Shown here piece by piece: positions 45,668-57,029 of a stretch of 64,000 nt of DNA (position 1 is the first letter of the stretch; every line of letters begins with the position of its first letter). Source of the stretch: Thalassobaculum litoreum DSM 18839 (GTDB lineage: Bacteria > Pseudomonadota > Alphaproteobacteria > Thalassobaculales > Thalassobaculaceae); assembly GCF_900102465.1 (NCBI RefSeq), contig NZ_FNBW01000001.1, positions 434,557-498,556 on the forward strand, read 5' to 3'. Below the pieces are notes generated by a model. The model worked only from the letters and a program-made list of their open reading frames with translations. It was not told the origin of the DNA and ran no database searches. The translations under genes and the position numbers were made by a program.

Positions 45668-48055
45668 ATGGGCTCCAGCCTGATCCGTCGCCTGGTGATC
45701 GGCGCGGTCCTCGTCTTTCTAGGCCTGAACTTCATCGGCGCCCTGGGGCTGTTCTGGCTCCAGGGCTCCGTGCCGGAGATCGACGGCGAGATCGTCGGCC
45801 TCTCCGCCCTCGCCGCCCCCGCGCTGATCGAGCGCGACGAGGCGGGCACCGTCACCATCCGCGCCGCCCGCCCGCAGGACGCCAGCTTCGCGCTCGGCTA
45901 TGCCCATGCCCAGGACCGTCTGTGGCAGATGGAGATGATGCGCCGCGCCGGGGCCGGCCGCCTGTCCGAGATCGTCGGCGAGGCCACCCTGCCCACCGAC
46001 AAGCTCCTGCGCACGCTCGGCCTGCGCCGGCTCGCCGAGGTCGCCTACGGTCGGCTGTCGGACCGCGCGAAGGCCCATGTGGACAGCTACGTGGCCGGGG
46101 TGAACGGCTATCTGGAGACCCGCACCGGCCCGCTGCCGCCGGAATTCCTCATTGCCGGTATCGATCCGGAGCCCTGGGAGCCGGCGGACAGTCTGGTCTG
46201 GGCGCGGCTGATGTCGATGCAGCTCGCCGGCAACTGGTTCGGCGAGATCACCCGGGCCCGGATGCTCAAGGCCGGGCTCTCCACCGATCAGATCGACCTG
46301 CTCTATGCCCCGTTCGAGGGCAGCGACGGCAGTCTCACCGCTCCGGACCTCTCGGCCGTTGATCTGGTGGGCGGCACCCGTCTCGCCGCACTGGATCGGA
46401 TGCTGCCGGAGATCCTGCGGCCGCGCCGCGCCTCCAACGCCTGGGCGGTGGACGGGCTGCTGTCCCCCTCGGGCGTGCCGATCGTGGCGGGCGATCCGCA
46501 TCTCGGCCTGCAGAGCCCGAACCTGTGGTGGCTGGCCCGGGTGGAGTCGCCGGGCTATCTGCGCGTCGGCGCCTTCGTGCCGGGCGTGCCGTTCCTGGTG
46601 ATCGGCCATAACGGCGCGGTCGCCTGGACCTTCACCACCACCCATTCCGATACCCAGGACCTGTTCGTCGAGCGCATCGATCCTGCCGATCCGAGCCGAT
46701 ACCTGACACCGGACGGATCCGCGCCGTTCGAGACCCGGGTGGAACGCTTCGGCGTGGACGGCGGTACCGTCGAGCACTCGGTGCGCACGACCCGCCACGG
46801 TCCCGTCGTCTCCGATGCGATGGGCGACGCCGCAGACGCCGCCGCGGATGGCACGGTGCTGGCCCTGGCGTCGGCCTCCTTCACCGAGGACGACGACACC
46901 TCCCAGGCGCTGTTCGACATGGGTGCCGCGATCGACGTCGACGGCATGGTCCGGGCACTGCGCAAGTTCCACGCCCCGCAGCAGAACGTGCTCTTCGCCG
47001 ATACGGCGGGCCGGATGGGACTCGTGTCGGCCGGTCGGGTGCCTCTGCGTGCCACCGGCGACGGCTTCTATCCCAGCCCGGGCTGGACCGGCACCCACGA
47101 CTGGACCGGCTGGGCGCCGTTCGAGGCCCTGCCCCAGGTGCTCGATCCGGAGGACCGGGTGCTGGTGAACGCCAACGAGCGGGTGATCGGTGCCGATCCC
47201 GACCTGTTCATCGCCCGTTCCTTCGACGCGCCGTACCGAGCCCGGCGCATCGCCGACATGCTCGCCGACGGCGACCGCTCCGTCGCCGGGATGGCATCGA
47301 TGCAGATGGATACGGCCTCGCTGTTCGCCCGGGACCTGCTGCCGCTCATGCTGCCACACCTTCCCGAGGCCGAGGGCAAGGGGCTGGAGGCGCGTGCCGC
47401 CGCCCTGCTGCGCGACTGGGATGGCACCATGGCGGCCGACCGGGCCGAGCCGCTGATCTTCGCCGCCTGGGTGCGGGCGCTGACCGTCCGGCTGTTCGCC
47501 GATGATCTGGGTCCCCTGCTGACCGACTACAGCCGGGCCCGGGCCGCCACCCTGCTGACGGTTCTGCGCGACGAGCACGCCTTCTGCGACGATACCCGCA
47601 CGGCCCAGGAGCGCGAGAGCTGCGCCGACATGATCGCCGGCGCCTACGAGGACGCGCTGACGCTCCTGGCGCGGCTACACGGCAACAGCATCGACACCTG
47701 GACATGGGGAGCGGCACACCGGGCCTGGTTCTCCCATCCGCTGTGGACTCGTGTGCCGGTGGTCGGTGAGGTCCTCACCACCCGAACCCCGACCGGCGGC
47801 GGCGACTACACCGTCTCCCGCGGCAGCTTTTCCGGGCCGCAGGACGATCCGTTCCGCCACCGCCACGGGGCCGGCCTCCGGGTGATCTACGATCTGGCCA
47901 ACCTGGAGAACTCGCGCTTCGTCGCCGCCCTGGGCCCGTCCGGCAACCTGCTGTCGCCCATGAGCCTGACCTGGCACGAGGCCTGGGTGCGGAACGAGGG
48001 CCTGCGCCTGGTCGCCCAGGAAGAGCCGACCCACGAACTGACTCTCTCCCCGTAA
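45668..48055 (+). CDS. Penicillin acylase family (Ntn) amidohydrolase
   Basis: Membrane-anchored or exported acylase precursor of 795 residues. An N-terminal hydrophobic helix (about 6-28) precedes the alpha region with YAHAQDRLWQMEMMRRAGAGRLSE. The autocatalytic cleavage site and N-terminal nucleophile are Ser256 in RRASNAWAVDG, followed by GDPHLGL. The beta chain carries GHNGAVAWTFTTTHSDTQDLF and VLVNANERVIG. Relatives hydrolyse beta-lactam side chains, acyl-homoserine lactones or other N-acyl amides. The true substrate here is unknown. It may belong to the CoA-transferase/ALDH operon. Confidence 0.93.
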   Translation: MGSSLIRRLVIGAVLVFLGLNFIGALGLFWLQGSVPEIDGEIVGLSALAAPALIERDEAGTVTIRAARPQDASFALGYAHAQDRLWQMEMMRRAGAGRLSEIVGEATLPTDKLLRTLGLRRLAEVAYGRLSDRAKAHVDSYVAGVNGYLETRTGPLPPEFLIAGIDPEPWEPADSLVWARLMSMQLAGNWFGEITRARMLKAGLSTDQIDLLYAPFEGSDGSLTAPDLSAVDLVGGTRLAALDRMLPEILRPRRASNAWAVDGLLSPSGVPIVAGDPHLGLQSPNLWWLARVESPGYLRVGAFVPGVPFLVIGHNGAVAWTFTTTHSDTQDLFVERIDPADPSRYLTPDGSAPFETRVERFGVDGGTVEHSVRTTRHGPVVSDAMGDAADAAADGTVLALASASFTEDDDTSQALFDMGAAIDVDGMVRALRKFHAPQQNVLFADTAGRMGLVSAGRVPLRATGDGFYPSPGWTGTHDWTGWAPFEALPQVLDPEDRVLVNANERVIGADPDLFIARSFDAPYRARRIADMLADGDRSVAGMASMQMDTASLFARDLLPLMLPHLPEAEGKGLEARAAALLRDWDGTMAADRAEPLIFAAWVRALTVRLFADDLGPLLTDYSRARAATLLTVLRDEHAFCDDTRTAQERESCADMIAGAYEDALTLLARLHGNSIDTWTWGAAHRAWFSHPLWTRVPVVGEVLTTRTPTGGGDYTVSRGSFSGPQDDPFRHRHGAGLRVIYDLANLENSRFVAALGPSGNLLSPMSLTWHEAWVRNEGLRLVAQEEPTHELTLSP

Positions 48056-48160
48056 GGGATCGGCTTTCGTCGGACGGGAAAGGCTCATCCCGGAATCGAT
48101 CATGGCCGGCGTTTCTGCGATGCCGGCTTAGAATGTCTATTACAATTAAATATCAAATCG

Positions 48161-48862
48161 TTAGAAGCGCAACCTCGCCCCAATCATGAACTTCTGATCG
48201 AGTTGCGGTTCCTGCTCCACGCCGGAATCGGCGGCGCCGCGTACCGAGGCGCGGTATTCGGCACTCAGGTCGAGGCTGGCGGACAGGCTCACATCCGCAC
48301 CGATTCCCACCTGCATGGCTGGGGCCATCTCGCCCCCCGCGCCGACGTCCTGGCGAAGCCGCGTGGGGACGGCGTTCGAATCCAGGTAGCTGACGCCGAC
48401 ACCGGCCATGAAGCGCGGCGTGACGATCGTGCCCGTATGCCAATCATAGGCGCCCGACACCAGGAAGGTGAACCGGTCCTCGGCATCGCCCCCGAGGTCC
48501 GTCGACGGGGCCGTGAAGCTCAACGTGCGTTCGGCCTCGGCATTGGAGAAGGTCAGCCCGAGCCCCATGCCGCGGGTGCCCTCGTCCGCCAGGACACGGC
48601 GGTCGTCGAACCCGACGAAGCGATCGATTTCGGTATGGTCGTCGCGGTCGAAATTCCCGACCACGTACCAGGCGGCCGGCGGCGCGTCCTTCGCAGCCCC
48701 AGTCTCCGAGGGAGCCGACGATCCGGCGAGCGAATGGCCGGAGAGCGGCTGGCCGGAGAGCGATTGGGCGCCGGCAGGCATCGCCAGACACAGCATGGCC
48801 GATACCGCTACGACGCTCGCCGCGGAGGTCCAAAGCCGATGCTGAATGCGACTGCCAGACAA
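48161..48862 (-). CDS. Putative outer-membrane beta-barrel protein
   Basis: Protein of about 233 residues with no family I can name. The signal peptide is SGSRIQHRLWTSAASVVAV followed by SAMLCLAMPAGA. A short pentapeptide repeat LSGQP-LSGHS-LAGSS follows. The rest alternates polar and hydrophobic residues and ends ...KFMIGARLRF, with the C-terminal phenylalanine typical of outer-membrane barrels. I prefer a TTG start at 48862: it has GGAGG five bases upstream and gives a clean signal peptide. An ATG at 48946 gives a longer, less signal-like N-terminus. It is convergent with the acylase gene. Confidence 0.75.
   Translation of the reverse strand: MSGSRIQHRLWTSAASVVAVSAMLCLAMPAGAQSLSGQPLSGHSLAGSSAPSETGAAKDAPPAAWYVVGNFDRDDHTEIDRFVGFDDRRVLADEGTRGMGLGLTFSNAEAERTLSFTAPSTDLGGDAEDRFTFLVSGAYDWHTGTIVTPRFMAGVGVSYLDSNAVPTRLRQDVGAGGEMAPAMQVGIGADVSLSASLDLSAEYRASVRGAADSGVEQEPQLDQKFMIGARLRF
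48725..48770. repeat. Short tandem repeat inside the outer-membrane protein gene
   Basis: The 13-base core TGGCCGGAGAGCG occurs twice with a 15-base period (48735 and 48750), and a degenerate third unit flanks them. It encodes pentapeptides just after the signal peptide, where copy-number change would not break the frame. Confidence 0.55.
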
Positions 48863-49073
48863 GGACGCCTCCACGAAAAGGCAATAAATAGGCGGGCCAC
48901 CCGACGATGCCCGCACCCCTTCCCCCTGACCTCCTAGTGTTACCATTTTGCAATGCGGAATCCAATCGGAGGATTGCCGGACCGGACGGAAATCGGACTC
49001 GCATCACGCGCATTTTCAGCAACCAACGGGAATCGCTTCCGTTCCGACGGACCGCGAGTATGATCCCGCCGCC

Positions 49074-50336
49074 ATGACAACCTCACCCGAGACGCTCCCC
49101 GCCGACCTGCCGGTCACCCCGGAGATGGTCGAGGACGCCGCCCGTCTGCTCGACGGCGCCGTTCTGCGCACCCCGCTGATCGAGGCACCGAACCTGAGCG
49201 CCACCCTGGACTGCGCCCTGTCGCTGAAGCTGGAGAACCTGCAGCACACGAGTTCGTTCAAGGTGCGCGGCTCCTTCGTGAAACTCCAGGGGCTGACCGG
49301 GGCGGAACGCAGGCGCGGGGTCGTCGCCATGTCCGCCGGAAACCACGCCCAGGGGGTGGCCTACCATGCCGCCCGGCTCGGCATCCCCGCCACCATCGTG
49401 ATGCCCGCGACCACCCCGTTTTCAAAGGTCGAGCGCACCCGTGCCCATGGCGCCCGGATCGTACTCGAAGGCCGCACGGTGGCCGACTGCGTCGCCCGCA
49501 CCCAGGCGCTGATCGACGGGGAAGGCCTGGTCCCGGTCCATCCGTACGACGATCCGGACATCATCAGGGGTCAGGGCACACTCGGCCTGGAGATCGATGC
49601 CGATGGGGGCCACGTGGACAGCGTGATCGTCCCGATCGGTGGCGGCGGGATGATGGCGGGCATGGCAGTCGCCCTGAAGGCGCGGCGCCCGGACATCCGC
49701 ATGATCGGTGTACAGGTCGACAGCTATCCGTCCATGTACGACGCGGTGAAGGGCCTGCCCAACCGGGCCGGCGGCTCGACCCTGGCCGAGGGGATCGCGG
49801 TCAAGGAGCCCGGCGTTCTGACCCGCCGGATCATCGCGGCCTTGGTCGACGAGATCATCCTGGTGCCGGAGCGGGCGATCGAGCGCGCGGTCCAGTTGCT
49901 CGTGGAACAGCAGCGCGTGGTTGCGGAAGGTGCCGGTGCAGCCGGTATCGCCGCCCTGCTCCATGCGCCGGAACGGTTCGCCGGACAGTCGGTGGCGACG
50001 GTGATCTGCGGCGGCAACATCGATTCCCGGCTGCTGTCCTCGGTGCTGATGCGCGGGCTGGTACGCGACGGGCGGCTGATCCGCCTGCGCCTGGAGATTC
50101 ACGATGAGCCCGGCATGCTGGCGACGGTGGCCGAGACCATCGGCAAGACCGGCGGCAACATCGTGGAGGTCCTGCATCAGCGGATGTTCCAGGACACGCC
50201 GATCAAGAACGCCGACCTGGACGTGGTGGTGGAGACCCGCAACCCGGCCCATGTGGACGAGATCCTGGCCCGGTTCGTCGAGTTGGGGATTGAGGCCCGG
50301 CTGCTCGGCACCGAAGCCGGCCCCGGCAGCGGCTGA
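49074..50336 (+). CDS. ilvA: Threonine ammonia-lyase (threonine dehydratase) with ACT-like domain
   Basis: PLP enzyme of 420 residues converting threonine to 2-oxobutanoate, the first step to isoleucine. PLP Lys63 is in HTSSFKVRGSFVKL. SAGNHAQGVAYHA binds substrate and the glycine loop PIGGGGMMAGMAVAL binds the PLP phosphate. A single C-terminal ACT-like regulatory domain (about 345-415) includes EIHDEPGMLATVAETIGKTGGNIVEV. The single ACT fits the catabolic/short biosynthetic type (TdcB/IlvA1), shorter than E. coli IlvA. ATG 49074 is chosen; an open frame upstream lacks similarity. Confidence 0.93.
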   Translation: MTTSPETLPADLPVTPEMVEDAARLLDGAVLRTPLIEAPNLSATLDCALSLKLENLQHTSSFKVRGSFVKLQGLTGAERRRGVVAMSAGNHAQGVAYHAARLGIPATIVMPATTPFSKVERTRAHGARIVLEGRTVADCVARTQALIDGEGLVPVHPYDDPDIIRGQGTLGLEIDADGGHVDSVIVPIGGGGMMAGMAVALKARRPDIRMIGVQVDSYPSMYDAVKGLPNRAGGSTLAEGIAVKEPGVLTRRIIAALVDEIILVPERAIERAVQLLVEQQRVVAEGAGAAGIAALLHAPERFAGQSVATVICGGNIDSRLLSSVLMRGLVRDGRLIRLRLEIHDEPGMLATVAETIGKTGGNIVEVLHQRMFQDTPIKNADLDVVVETRNPAHVDEILARFVELGIEARLLGTEAGPGSG

Positions 50337-50376
50337 CGCGGCGGCTGACGCGGCGGCGGATCCGGCGGCTGCCCCT
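50329..50376. repeat. Four imperfect 12-bp tandem repeats at the ilvA 3' end
   Basis: GCGGCTGACGCG occurs at 50329-50340 and 50341-50352. Degenerate copies follow at 50353-50364 (GCGGCGGATCCG) and 50365-50376 (GCGGCTGCCCCT). The ilvA stop codon lies in the first copy, and the same TGA recurs in frame in the second. Confidence 0.7.
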
Positions 50377-50380
50377 GCGC

Positions 50381-50869
50381 TCAGCCGAGCTTTCGGTAGA
50401 CACCGCGCCAGTAGATCAGCGGCTCGTCATCGGACAGCACCGCAAGCCGCCGCACCCGGCCGACCAGAATGATGTGATCGCCGCCGTCGTGGCGCGCATG
50501 CACGGTGCAATCGAGCGCCGCCAGAGCGTCCGCCAGGATCGGCGCGCCGGTCGACCAGTCGGCCACCCCCTCGCCGTCGAAACGGGCGGCCTGCGGATCC
50601 GCAAAGCGGTTCGACACCGCCGCCTGATCCGCGCTCAGGATGTTCACCGCGAAACCGTCCGCCGTCTCGAAGGCCGGCAGGCTGCCCGCCTCGCGGTCGA
50701 GGCAGAACAGGACCAGCGGCGGATCGAGGGAGACCGAGGTGAAGCTGTTCACCGTCAGCCCGACAGGTTCACCGTCGGGCGCGCGCGTGGTCACCACGGT
50801 CACGCCCGTCGCGTAGCTTCCTAGAACGGCCCGGAAATCTCCGGGCGACACGTCGGCAGGGGCGGTCAT
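50381..50869 (-). CDS. Flavin reductase family (DIM6/NTAB) flavoprotein
   Basis: FMN-binding protein of 162 residues. It has the family opening FRAVLGSYATGVTVVTTRAP. GLTVNSFTSVSLDPPLVLFCLD binds the flavin and HDGGDHIILVGRVRRL is the conserved His-containing segment. DEPLIYWRGVYRKLG is the typical C-terminus. Such proteins supply reduced flavin to two-component monooxygenases, but no oxygenase is adjacent. It is convergent with ilvA and divergent from motA. Confidence 0.92.
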   Translation of the reverse strand: MTAPADVSPGDFRAVLGSYATGVTVVTTRAPDGEPVGLTVNSFTSVSLDPPLVLFCLDREAGSLPAFETADGFAVNILSADQAAVSNRFADPQAARFDGEGVADWSTGAPILADALAALDCTVHARHDGGDHIILVGRVRRLAVLSDDEPLIYWRGVYRKLG

Positions 50870-50908
50870 CGGAACCTCGCGTTAAGGCGGCGGGACGCTA
50901 CATAGCGC

Positions 50909-50937
50909 GCGCGGCGGCCTGTTTCAAACCGCCGCGC
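50909..50937. repeat. GC hairpin between the divergent flavin reductase and motA genes
   Basis: GCGCGGCGG (50909-50917) pairs perfectly with CCGCCGCGC (50929-50937) around the loop CCTGTTTCAAA. It lies between two divergent start codons, so it is not a terminator of either gene. It could be an operator or a leader structure. Confidence 0.5.
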
Positions 50938-51035
50938 TTCGAAAGGCTCGCGAATACGCTCAATACCGGGTATTCTGTTTCATCGTACCGGAAGCGGTGC
51001 ATGGCAAAGCGGCAGAATCGCGAGCGGGGCCGGGG

Positions 51036-51896
51036 ATGTTCATTATCATCGGATGGGTGGTTGTCACCGTCTGTGTGATCGGCGGCTACATGGCGATGGG
51101 CGGAAAGCTCGCGCCGTTGTGGCAGCCGTTCGAGCTGGTCATCATCGGCGGCGCCGGCGTCGGCGCGTTCATCGTCGCCAACCCCAAGCACATCCTCGCC
51201 AAGGCCGGGTACGGATTCAAATCCGCGCTGAAGGGTGCGAAATACAATAAGGACGATTATCTGGAGTTGCTCTCCCTGCTCTACGCCATCTTCAAGCTGG
51301 CGAAGACCAAGGGCATGCTCGCGATCGAATCCCATATCGAGAGACCGGAGGAGAGTTCGCTCTTCCAGGCCTTTCCAAAATTCTCCGCCGACCACCATGC
51401 CATGGAGTTCTTGTGCGACTACCTGCGCATGATGACTCTCGGCACCGACAACCCGCATGAACTGGCCGACCTGCTCGACGAGGAGCTGGAGACCCACCAT
51501 GCGGAAGATGCCGCGGTTCAGAGCGCGTACCAGACCATGGGCGACGGCTTCCCGGCGCTCGGGATCGTGGCCGCCGTGCTCGGCATCATCAAGACCATGG
51601 GCTCCATCACCGAGCCACCCGAGGTGCTCGGCAAGCTGATCGGCGGCGCCCTGGTCGGAACCTTCCTCGGCATTCTGCTGGCCTATGGCTTCGTCAGCCC
51701 GCTGGCCGCGGCTATGAAGAATACTTTTGATGCCGACGCCAAATATTTGGCATGCATCCGCGCCGGGTTGCTGGCCCATGTGTCCGGCTATGCCCCGGCC
51801 GTGTCCGTGGAATTCGCGCGCAAGACGCTGCTGTCCAAGGACCGGCCGTCGTTCTTCGAGGTGGAAGAAGCCGTTGCCGCCCTGCCCCCGGTCTAG
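51036..51896 (+). CDS. motA: Flagellar motor stator protein MotA
   Basis: Inner-membrane stator subunit of 286 residues with four membrane segments, two near the N-terminus (about 1-50) and two around residues 165-225 (FPALGIVAAVLGIIKTMGSI and LIGGALVGTFLGILLAYGF). The cytoplasmic loop between them carries charged residues that contact the rotor. The conserved prolines next to helices 3 and 4 are visible. ATG 51036 is chosen because it starts at the first helix. motB follows after about 100 bp. No other flagellar gene is in the window. Confidence 0.96.
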   Translation: MFIIIGWVVVTVCVIGGYMAMGGKLAPLWQPFELVIIGGAGVGAFIVANPKHILAKAGYGFKSALKGAKYNKDDYLELLSLLYAIFKLAKTKGMLAIESHIERPEESSLFQAFPKFSADHHAMEFLCDYLRMMTLGTDNPHELADLLDEELETHHAEDAAVQSAYQTMGDGFPALGIVAAVLGIIKTMGSITEPPEVLGKLIGGALVGTFLGILLAYGFVSPLAAAMKNTFDADAKYLACIRAGLLAHVSGYAPAVSVEFARKTLLSKDRPSFFEVEEAVAALPPV

Positions 51897-51998
51897 CCGA
51901 CGCATCTACGAGGGCCCCCGTCCGGGGGTTGACGGGGTCGGGTTCGGCACCGACCTTGCAAGAGCGTAGCCACTGGTCACGATTAGGGGACGCGAACG

Positions 51999-53129
51999 GT
52001 GGACAACCACGCCACAATCGTCATCAAGAAGGTCAAGAAGGGCGGACATGGCGGACACCATGGCGGCGCCTGGAAGGTGGCGTATGCCGACTTCGTGACC
52101 GCGATGATGGCCTTCTTCCTGCTGCTCTGGTTGCTGAACGCGACCACGGAGGAGCAGAAGATGGGTATCTCCAACTATTTCGACCCCACGGCCATCAGCC
52201 GCTCCACCCGCTCCGGCTCCGGCGGCGTGCTCGGCGGCACGTCGATCACCGTGCCCGGCGCGCTGAAATCCGCCTCCTCGCCGCCGATGATCTCGACCCC
52301 GCAGGTCGCCCGACCGCAGGCGGAGCGCACTGAATCCCTCGATCCGGACTCCGACGATCCCGAGAACATCGAATCCCGCCTCGGTTCCCGCGAGGACGAG
52401 GAAGGCACGGTGAACCAGGAAGTCATGGAGCAGATGCTGCGTGAGCGCGAGCAGCAGCAGTTCGAAGAGGCCGAGGCCGCCCTGAAGGAGGCTATCGAGC
52501 AGACGCCGGAGCTGTCGGAGGCCGGTGAGTCGCTGAAGATCGACGCCGTGCCGGAGGGCCTGCGCATCCAGCTCATCGACCAGGAGCGTATCGCCCTGTT
52601 CCCGAACGGCAGTGCCGCCATGTACGACCAGACCCGCGCGCTGCTGGAGAAGGTGGCCGAGGTCATCAAGAAGATGCCGAACAACATCGAGATCTCCGGC
52701 CATACCGACAGTTCGCAGTTCGCACCGGGGTCGACCTATACAAACTGGGAGCTGTCCTCCGACCGCGCCAACGCCTCGCGCCGGGTGCTGGAGGAGAACG
52801 GCATTCCGATCAGCCGGATCGAGAAGGTCGCCGGCCGCGCCGACCGAGAGCCGCTGGTGGCCGACGATCCCGCCGATCCGACCAACCGCCGCATCAGCAT
52901 CGTGCTGAAGAACCTGACACCGGAACAGGCGCAGGAGCTGAACCTGCTCGATCCCTCGGTCGCCGGCAACAGCCCGGGCGTCTCCCTGGGCGGCAGTCCC
53001 GCCGGCGGCGCCGACGATTCCGGCGCGCCTCCGGGCACACCGCCACGTACACCGCCGGCCGCCTCGAACGATCGGGGCGGACCGGTCCTGAACGACACCG
53101 GGGCCCCCGCCCCACGGGTGGGAGGCTGA
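51999..53129 (+). CDS. motB: Flagellar motor stator protein MotB
   Basis: Stator subunit of 376 residues. The N-terminus is lysine-rich. The single membrane helix AYADFVTAMMAFFLLLWLL carries the essential proton-binding aspartate, Asp31. A long acidic, coiled-coil-prone periplasmic region follows (about 95-185). The OmpA-like peptidoglycan-binding domain is at about 215-310, with ISGHTDSSQ and SSDRANASRRVLEENG. The tail is proline- and glycine-rich. The start is GTG behind GGGGACG. The aspartate and context suggest proton use. bpt follows after 9 bp. Confidence 0.95.
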   Translation: MDNHATIVIKKVKKGGHGGHHGGAWKVAYADFVTAMMAFFLLLWLLNATTEEQKMGISNYFDPTAISRSTRSGSGGVLGGTSITVPGALKSASSPPMISTPQVARPQAERTESLDPDSDDPENIESRLGSREDEEGTVNQEVMEQMLREREQQQFEEAEAALKEAIEQTPELSEAGESLKIDAVPEGLRIQLIDQERIALFPNGSAAMYDQTRALLEKVAEVIKKMPNNIEISGHTDSSQFAPGSTYTNWELSSDRANASRRVLEENGIPISRIEKVAGRADREPLVADDPADPTNRRISIVLKNLTPEQAQELNLLDPSVAGNSPGVSLGGSPAGGADDSGAPPGTPPRTPPAASNDRGGPVLNDTGAPAPRVGG

Positions 53130-53138
53130 TCACCCCGC

Positions 53139-53870
53139 ATGCATGACGCCACGCTTGCTCCGCCGCTGACCTTCTTCCATACGCTGCCGATGCCGTGTCC
53201 GTATCTCCCGGATCGTCAGGAGCGGCGCCTCGTCTGCGATCTCTCGACCCGGCGCGGGCGCCACGCCCACGACACCCTGGCGCGGGCCGGTTTCCGCCGC
53301 ACCCAGCACCTGGCCTATCGTCCCGCCTGCGAAGGCTGCCGGGCCTGCGTACCGGTGCGGGTCCGGGTGGCGGATTTTCACTGGACCAAGGGACAGCGCC
53401 GAATCCTGCGCGCCAATGCCGACCTCACCGGCGAGGTGGTACCCAACGAGGCCACCCGCGAGCAGTTCGATCTGTTCTCCCGTTACCAGTCGGGACGTCA
53501 CGGCGATGGCGAGATGGCTCTGATGGACGAGGCCGACTACGCCGCCATGGTCGAGCGCTCGCCTATCGAGTCCTCGCTGATCGAATACCGCGACGCCCGG
53601 CGGGTGCTGTGGGCCACGATCCTGATCGACCATCAGGATGACGGGCTCTCCGCCGTCTACAGCTTCTTCGAACCCGGTGCGCCGAAACGGGCGCTCGGCC
53701 GGTTCATGGTGCTCGACTCGGTCCGCCGCTCGACCGAGGAGGGCCTGCCTTACGTCTATCTCGGCTACTGGATCGAGGGCTGCCGGAAGATGTCCTACAA
53801 GACGCTGTACCGCCCGGTCGAGCTTCTCGGACCGGACGGGTGGGAGACCTATACGGCACCGGCGGAATAG
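53139..53870 (+). CDS. bpt: Aspartate/glutamate leucyltransferase (N-end rule transferase Bpt)
   Basis: Enzyme of 243 residues that adds leucine from Leu-tRNA to proteins with N-terminal Asp or Glu, marking them for ClpS/ClpAP. The N-terminal ATE domain has CPYLPDRQERRLVCDLS and the cysteine motif YRPACEGCRACVPVRV. The C-terminal GNAT-like part includes YSFFEPGAPKRALGRFMVLD and YVYLGYWIEGCRKMSYK. It is 9 bp after motB and thus probably on the motAB transcript. It is convergent with parC. Confidence 0.94.
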   Translation: MHDATLAPPLTFFHTLPMPCPYLPDRQERRLVCDLSTRRGRHAHDTLARAGFRRTQHLAYRPACEGCRACVPVRVRVADFHWTKGQRRILRANADLTGEVVPNEATREQFDLFSRYQSGRHGDGEMALMDEADYAAMVERSPIESSLIEYRDARRVLWATILIDHQDDGLSAVYSFFEPGAPKRALGRFMVLDSVRRSTEEGLPYVYLGYWIEGCRKMSYKTLYRPVELLGPDGWETYTAPAE

Positions 53871-53898
53871 GCGCCGCCCCTTCCCCAAGCCCAAGTTC

Positions 53899-53925
53899 GT
53901 CATCCCGAAACGAGTTCGGGATGAC
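53899..53925. repeat. Intergenic palindrome between convergent bpt and parC
   Basis: GTCATCCCGAA (53899-53909) pairs perfectly with TTCGGGATGAC (53915-53925) over the loop ACGAG. There is no U-tract on either side. The GTCATCC core also appears in the repeats near 27.4 and 57.0 kb. Confidence 0.65.
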
Positions 53926-53951
53926 CATAGCCGATGGGATAATGAGCGCGG

Positions 53952-56203
<2,252 letters not shown>

Positions 56204-56207
<4 letters not shown>

Positions 56208-56977
56208 GCGTTGGAACCTCCACCAGATACTGTAGCGCGCTCGGCGAACCGTTCAACGAATCGCGTCCGCGCCGGGGGCGGTTGGCGGCCATGGGTCGCA
56301 AACACATGGCGCTCAAGGAAGAATCCCGTCAGGGCCAGGCCGGCGAACAGATCGTCCGAGTCGCCCCCGCCGCGACTCCCAGGGTTTCCGACAAGGAATC
56401 GGGGCAGGGTCAGCAGCTTGTCGCGATACGGTTCGCCCGCCGCGAGCGACACCGCCCGGCCGGAGCGCGGACTGACATAGGCGAGGTCGTCGTTGGTGCC
56501 GGTCGCGGCACAGGTGTCCAGGTCGAGCCCGTAGCCGAGATCGGTCAGCAACCCGATCTCCCAGCGGACATAGACCGCGATCCAGGCATCGCCCAGGCTG
56601 TCGTCGGCCATGACCTCCAGCAGAGCACCGAGCGCCTCGTACAGATGCGGATGCGGCTCGCGCTCCGGCAGGGCGGCGTCGGCGAGGGCGCAGACGGCGG
56701 AAAGACCGGCCAGCCGCAGCGGGTCGTGCATCACCCCGGCGGCATACCCGGTGTCCAGCTCGCAGGTCCAGCTTCCCAGATGTTCCGCCAGCCGGGCGCG
56801 CCATTCCGCGGTGACCCGGTTGCCCGGCTGATACACCCCGCGTCCACGCCCGCCGAAGGCCCCCCGCGCCAGACCGGCATGGCGGCCGTGCTCGGCGGTC
56901 AGCAGGGTGACGATCGCCGAGCCTTCGCCATGCGGCCGGGCGGAGAGAACGATGCCGGTGTCTTGCCAGTCGATCAT
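56204..56977 (-). CDS. recO: DNA repair protein RecO
   Basis: RecF-pathway protein of 257 residues that loads RecA onto SSB-coated DNA. The N-terminal OB fold opens [37 protein letters not shown] is the DNA-binding strand region. The helical C-terminal part includes [25 protein letters not shown]. The zinc-finger cysteines found in some RecO proteins are only partly kept. It is separated from era by about 180 bp carrying palindromic repeats, and overlaps parC by four bases. Confidence 0.94.
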
Positions 56978-57029
56978 GGGGCCGTGTGGTCGTGGGCAGA
57001 AGACGGAACTCTTTTCATCCCCACCCTAA

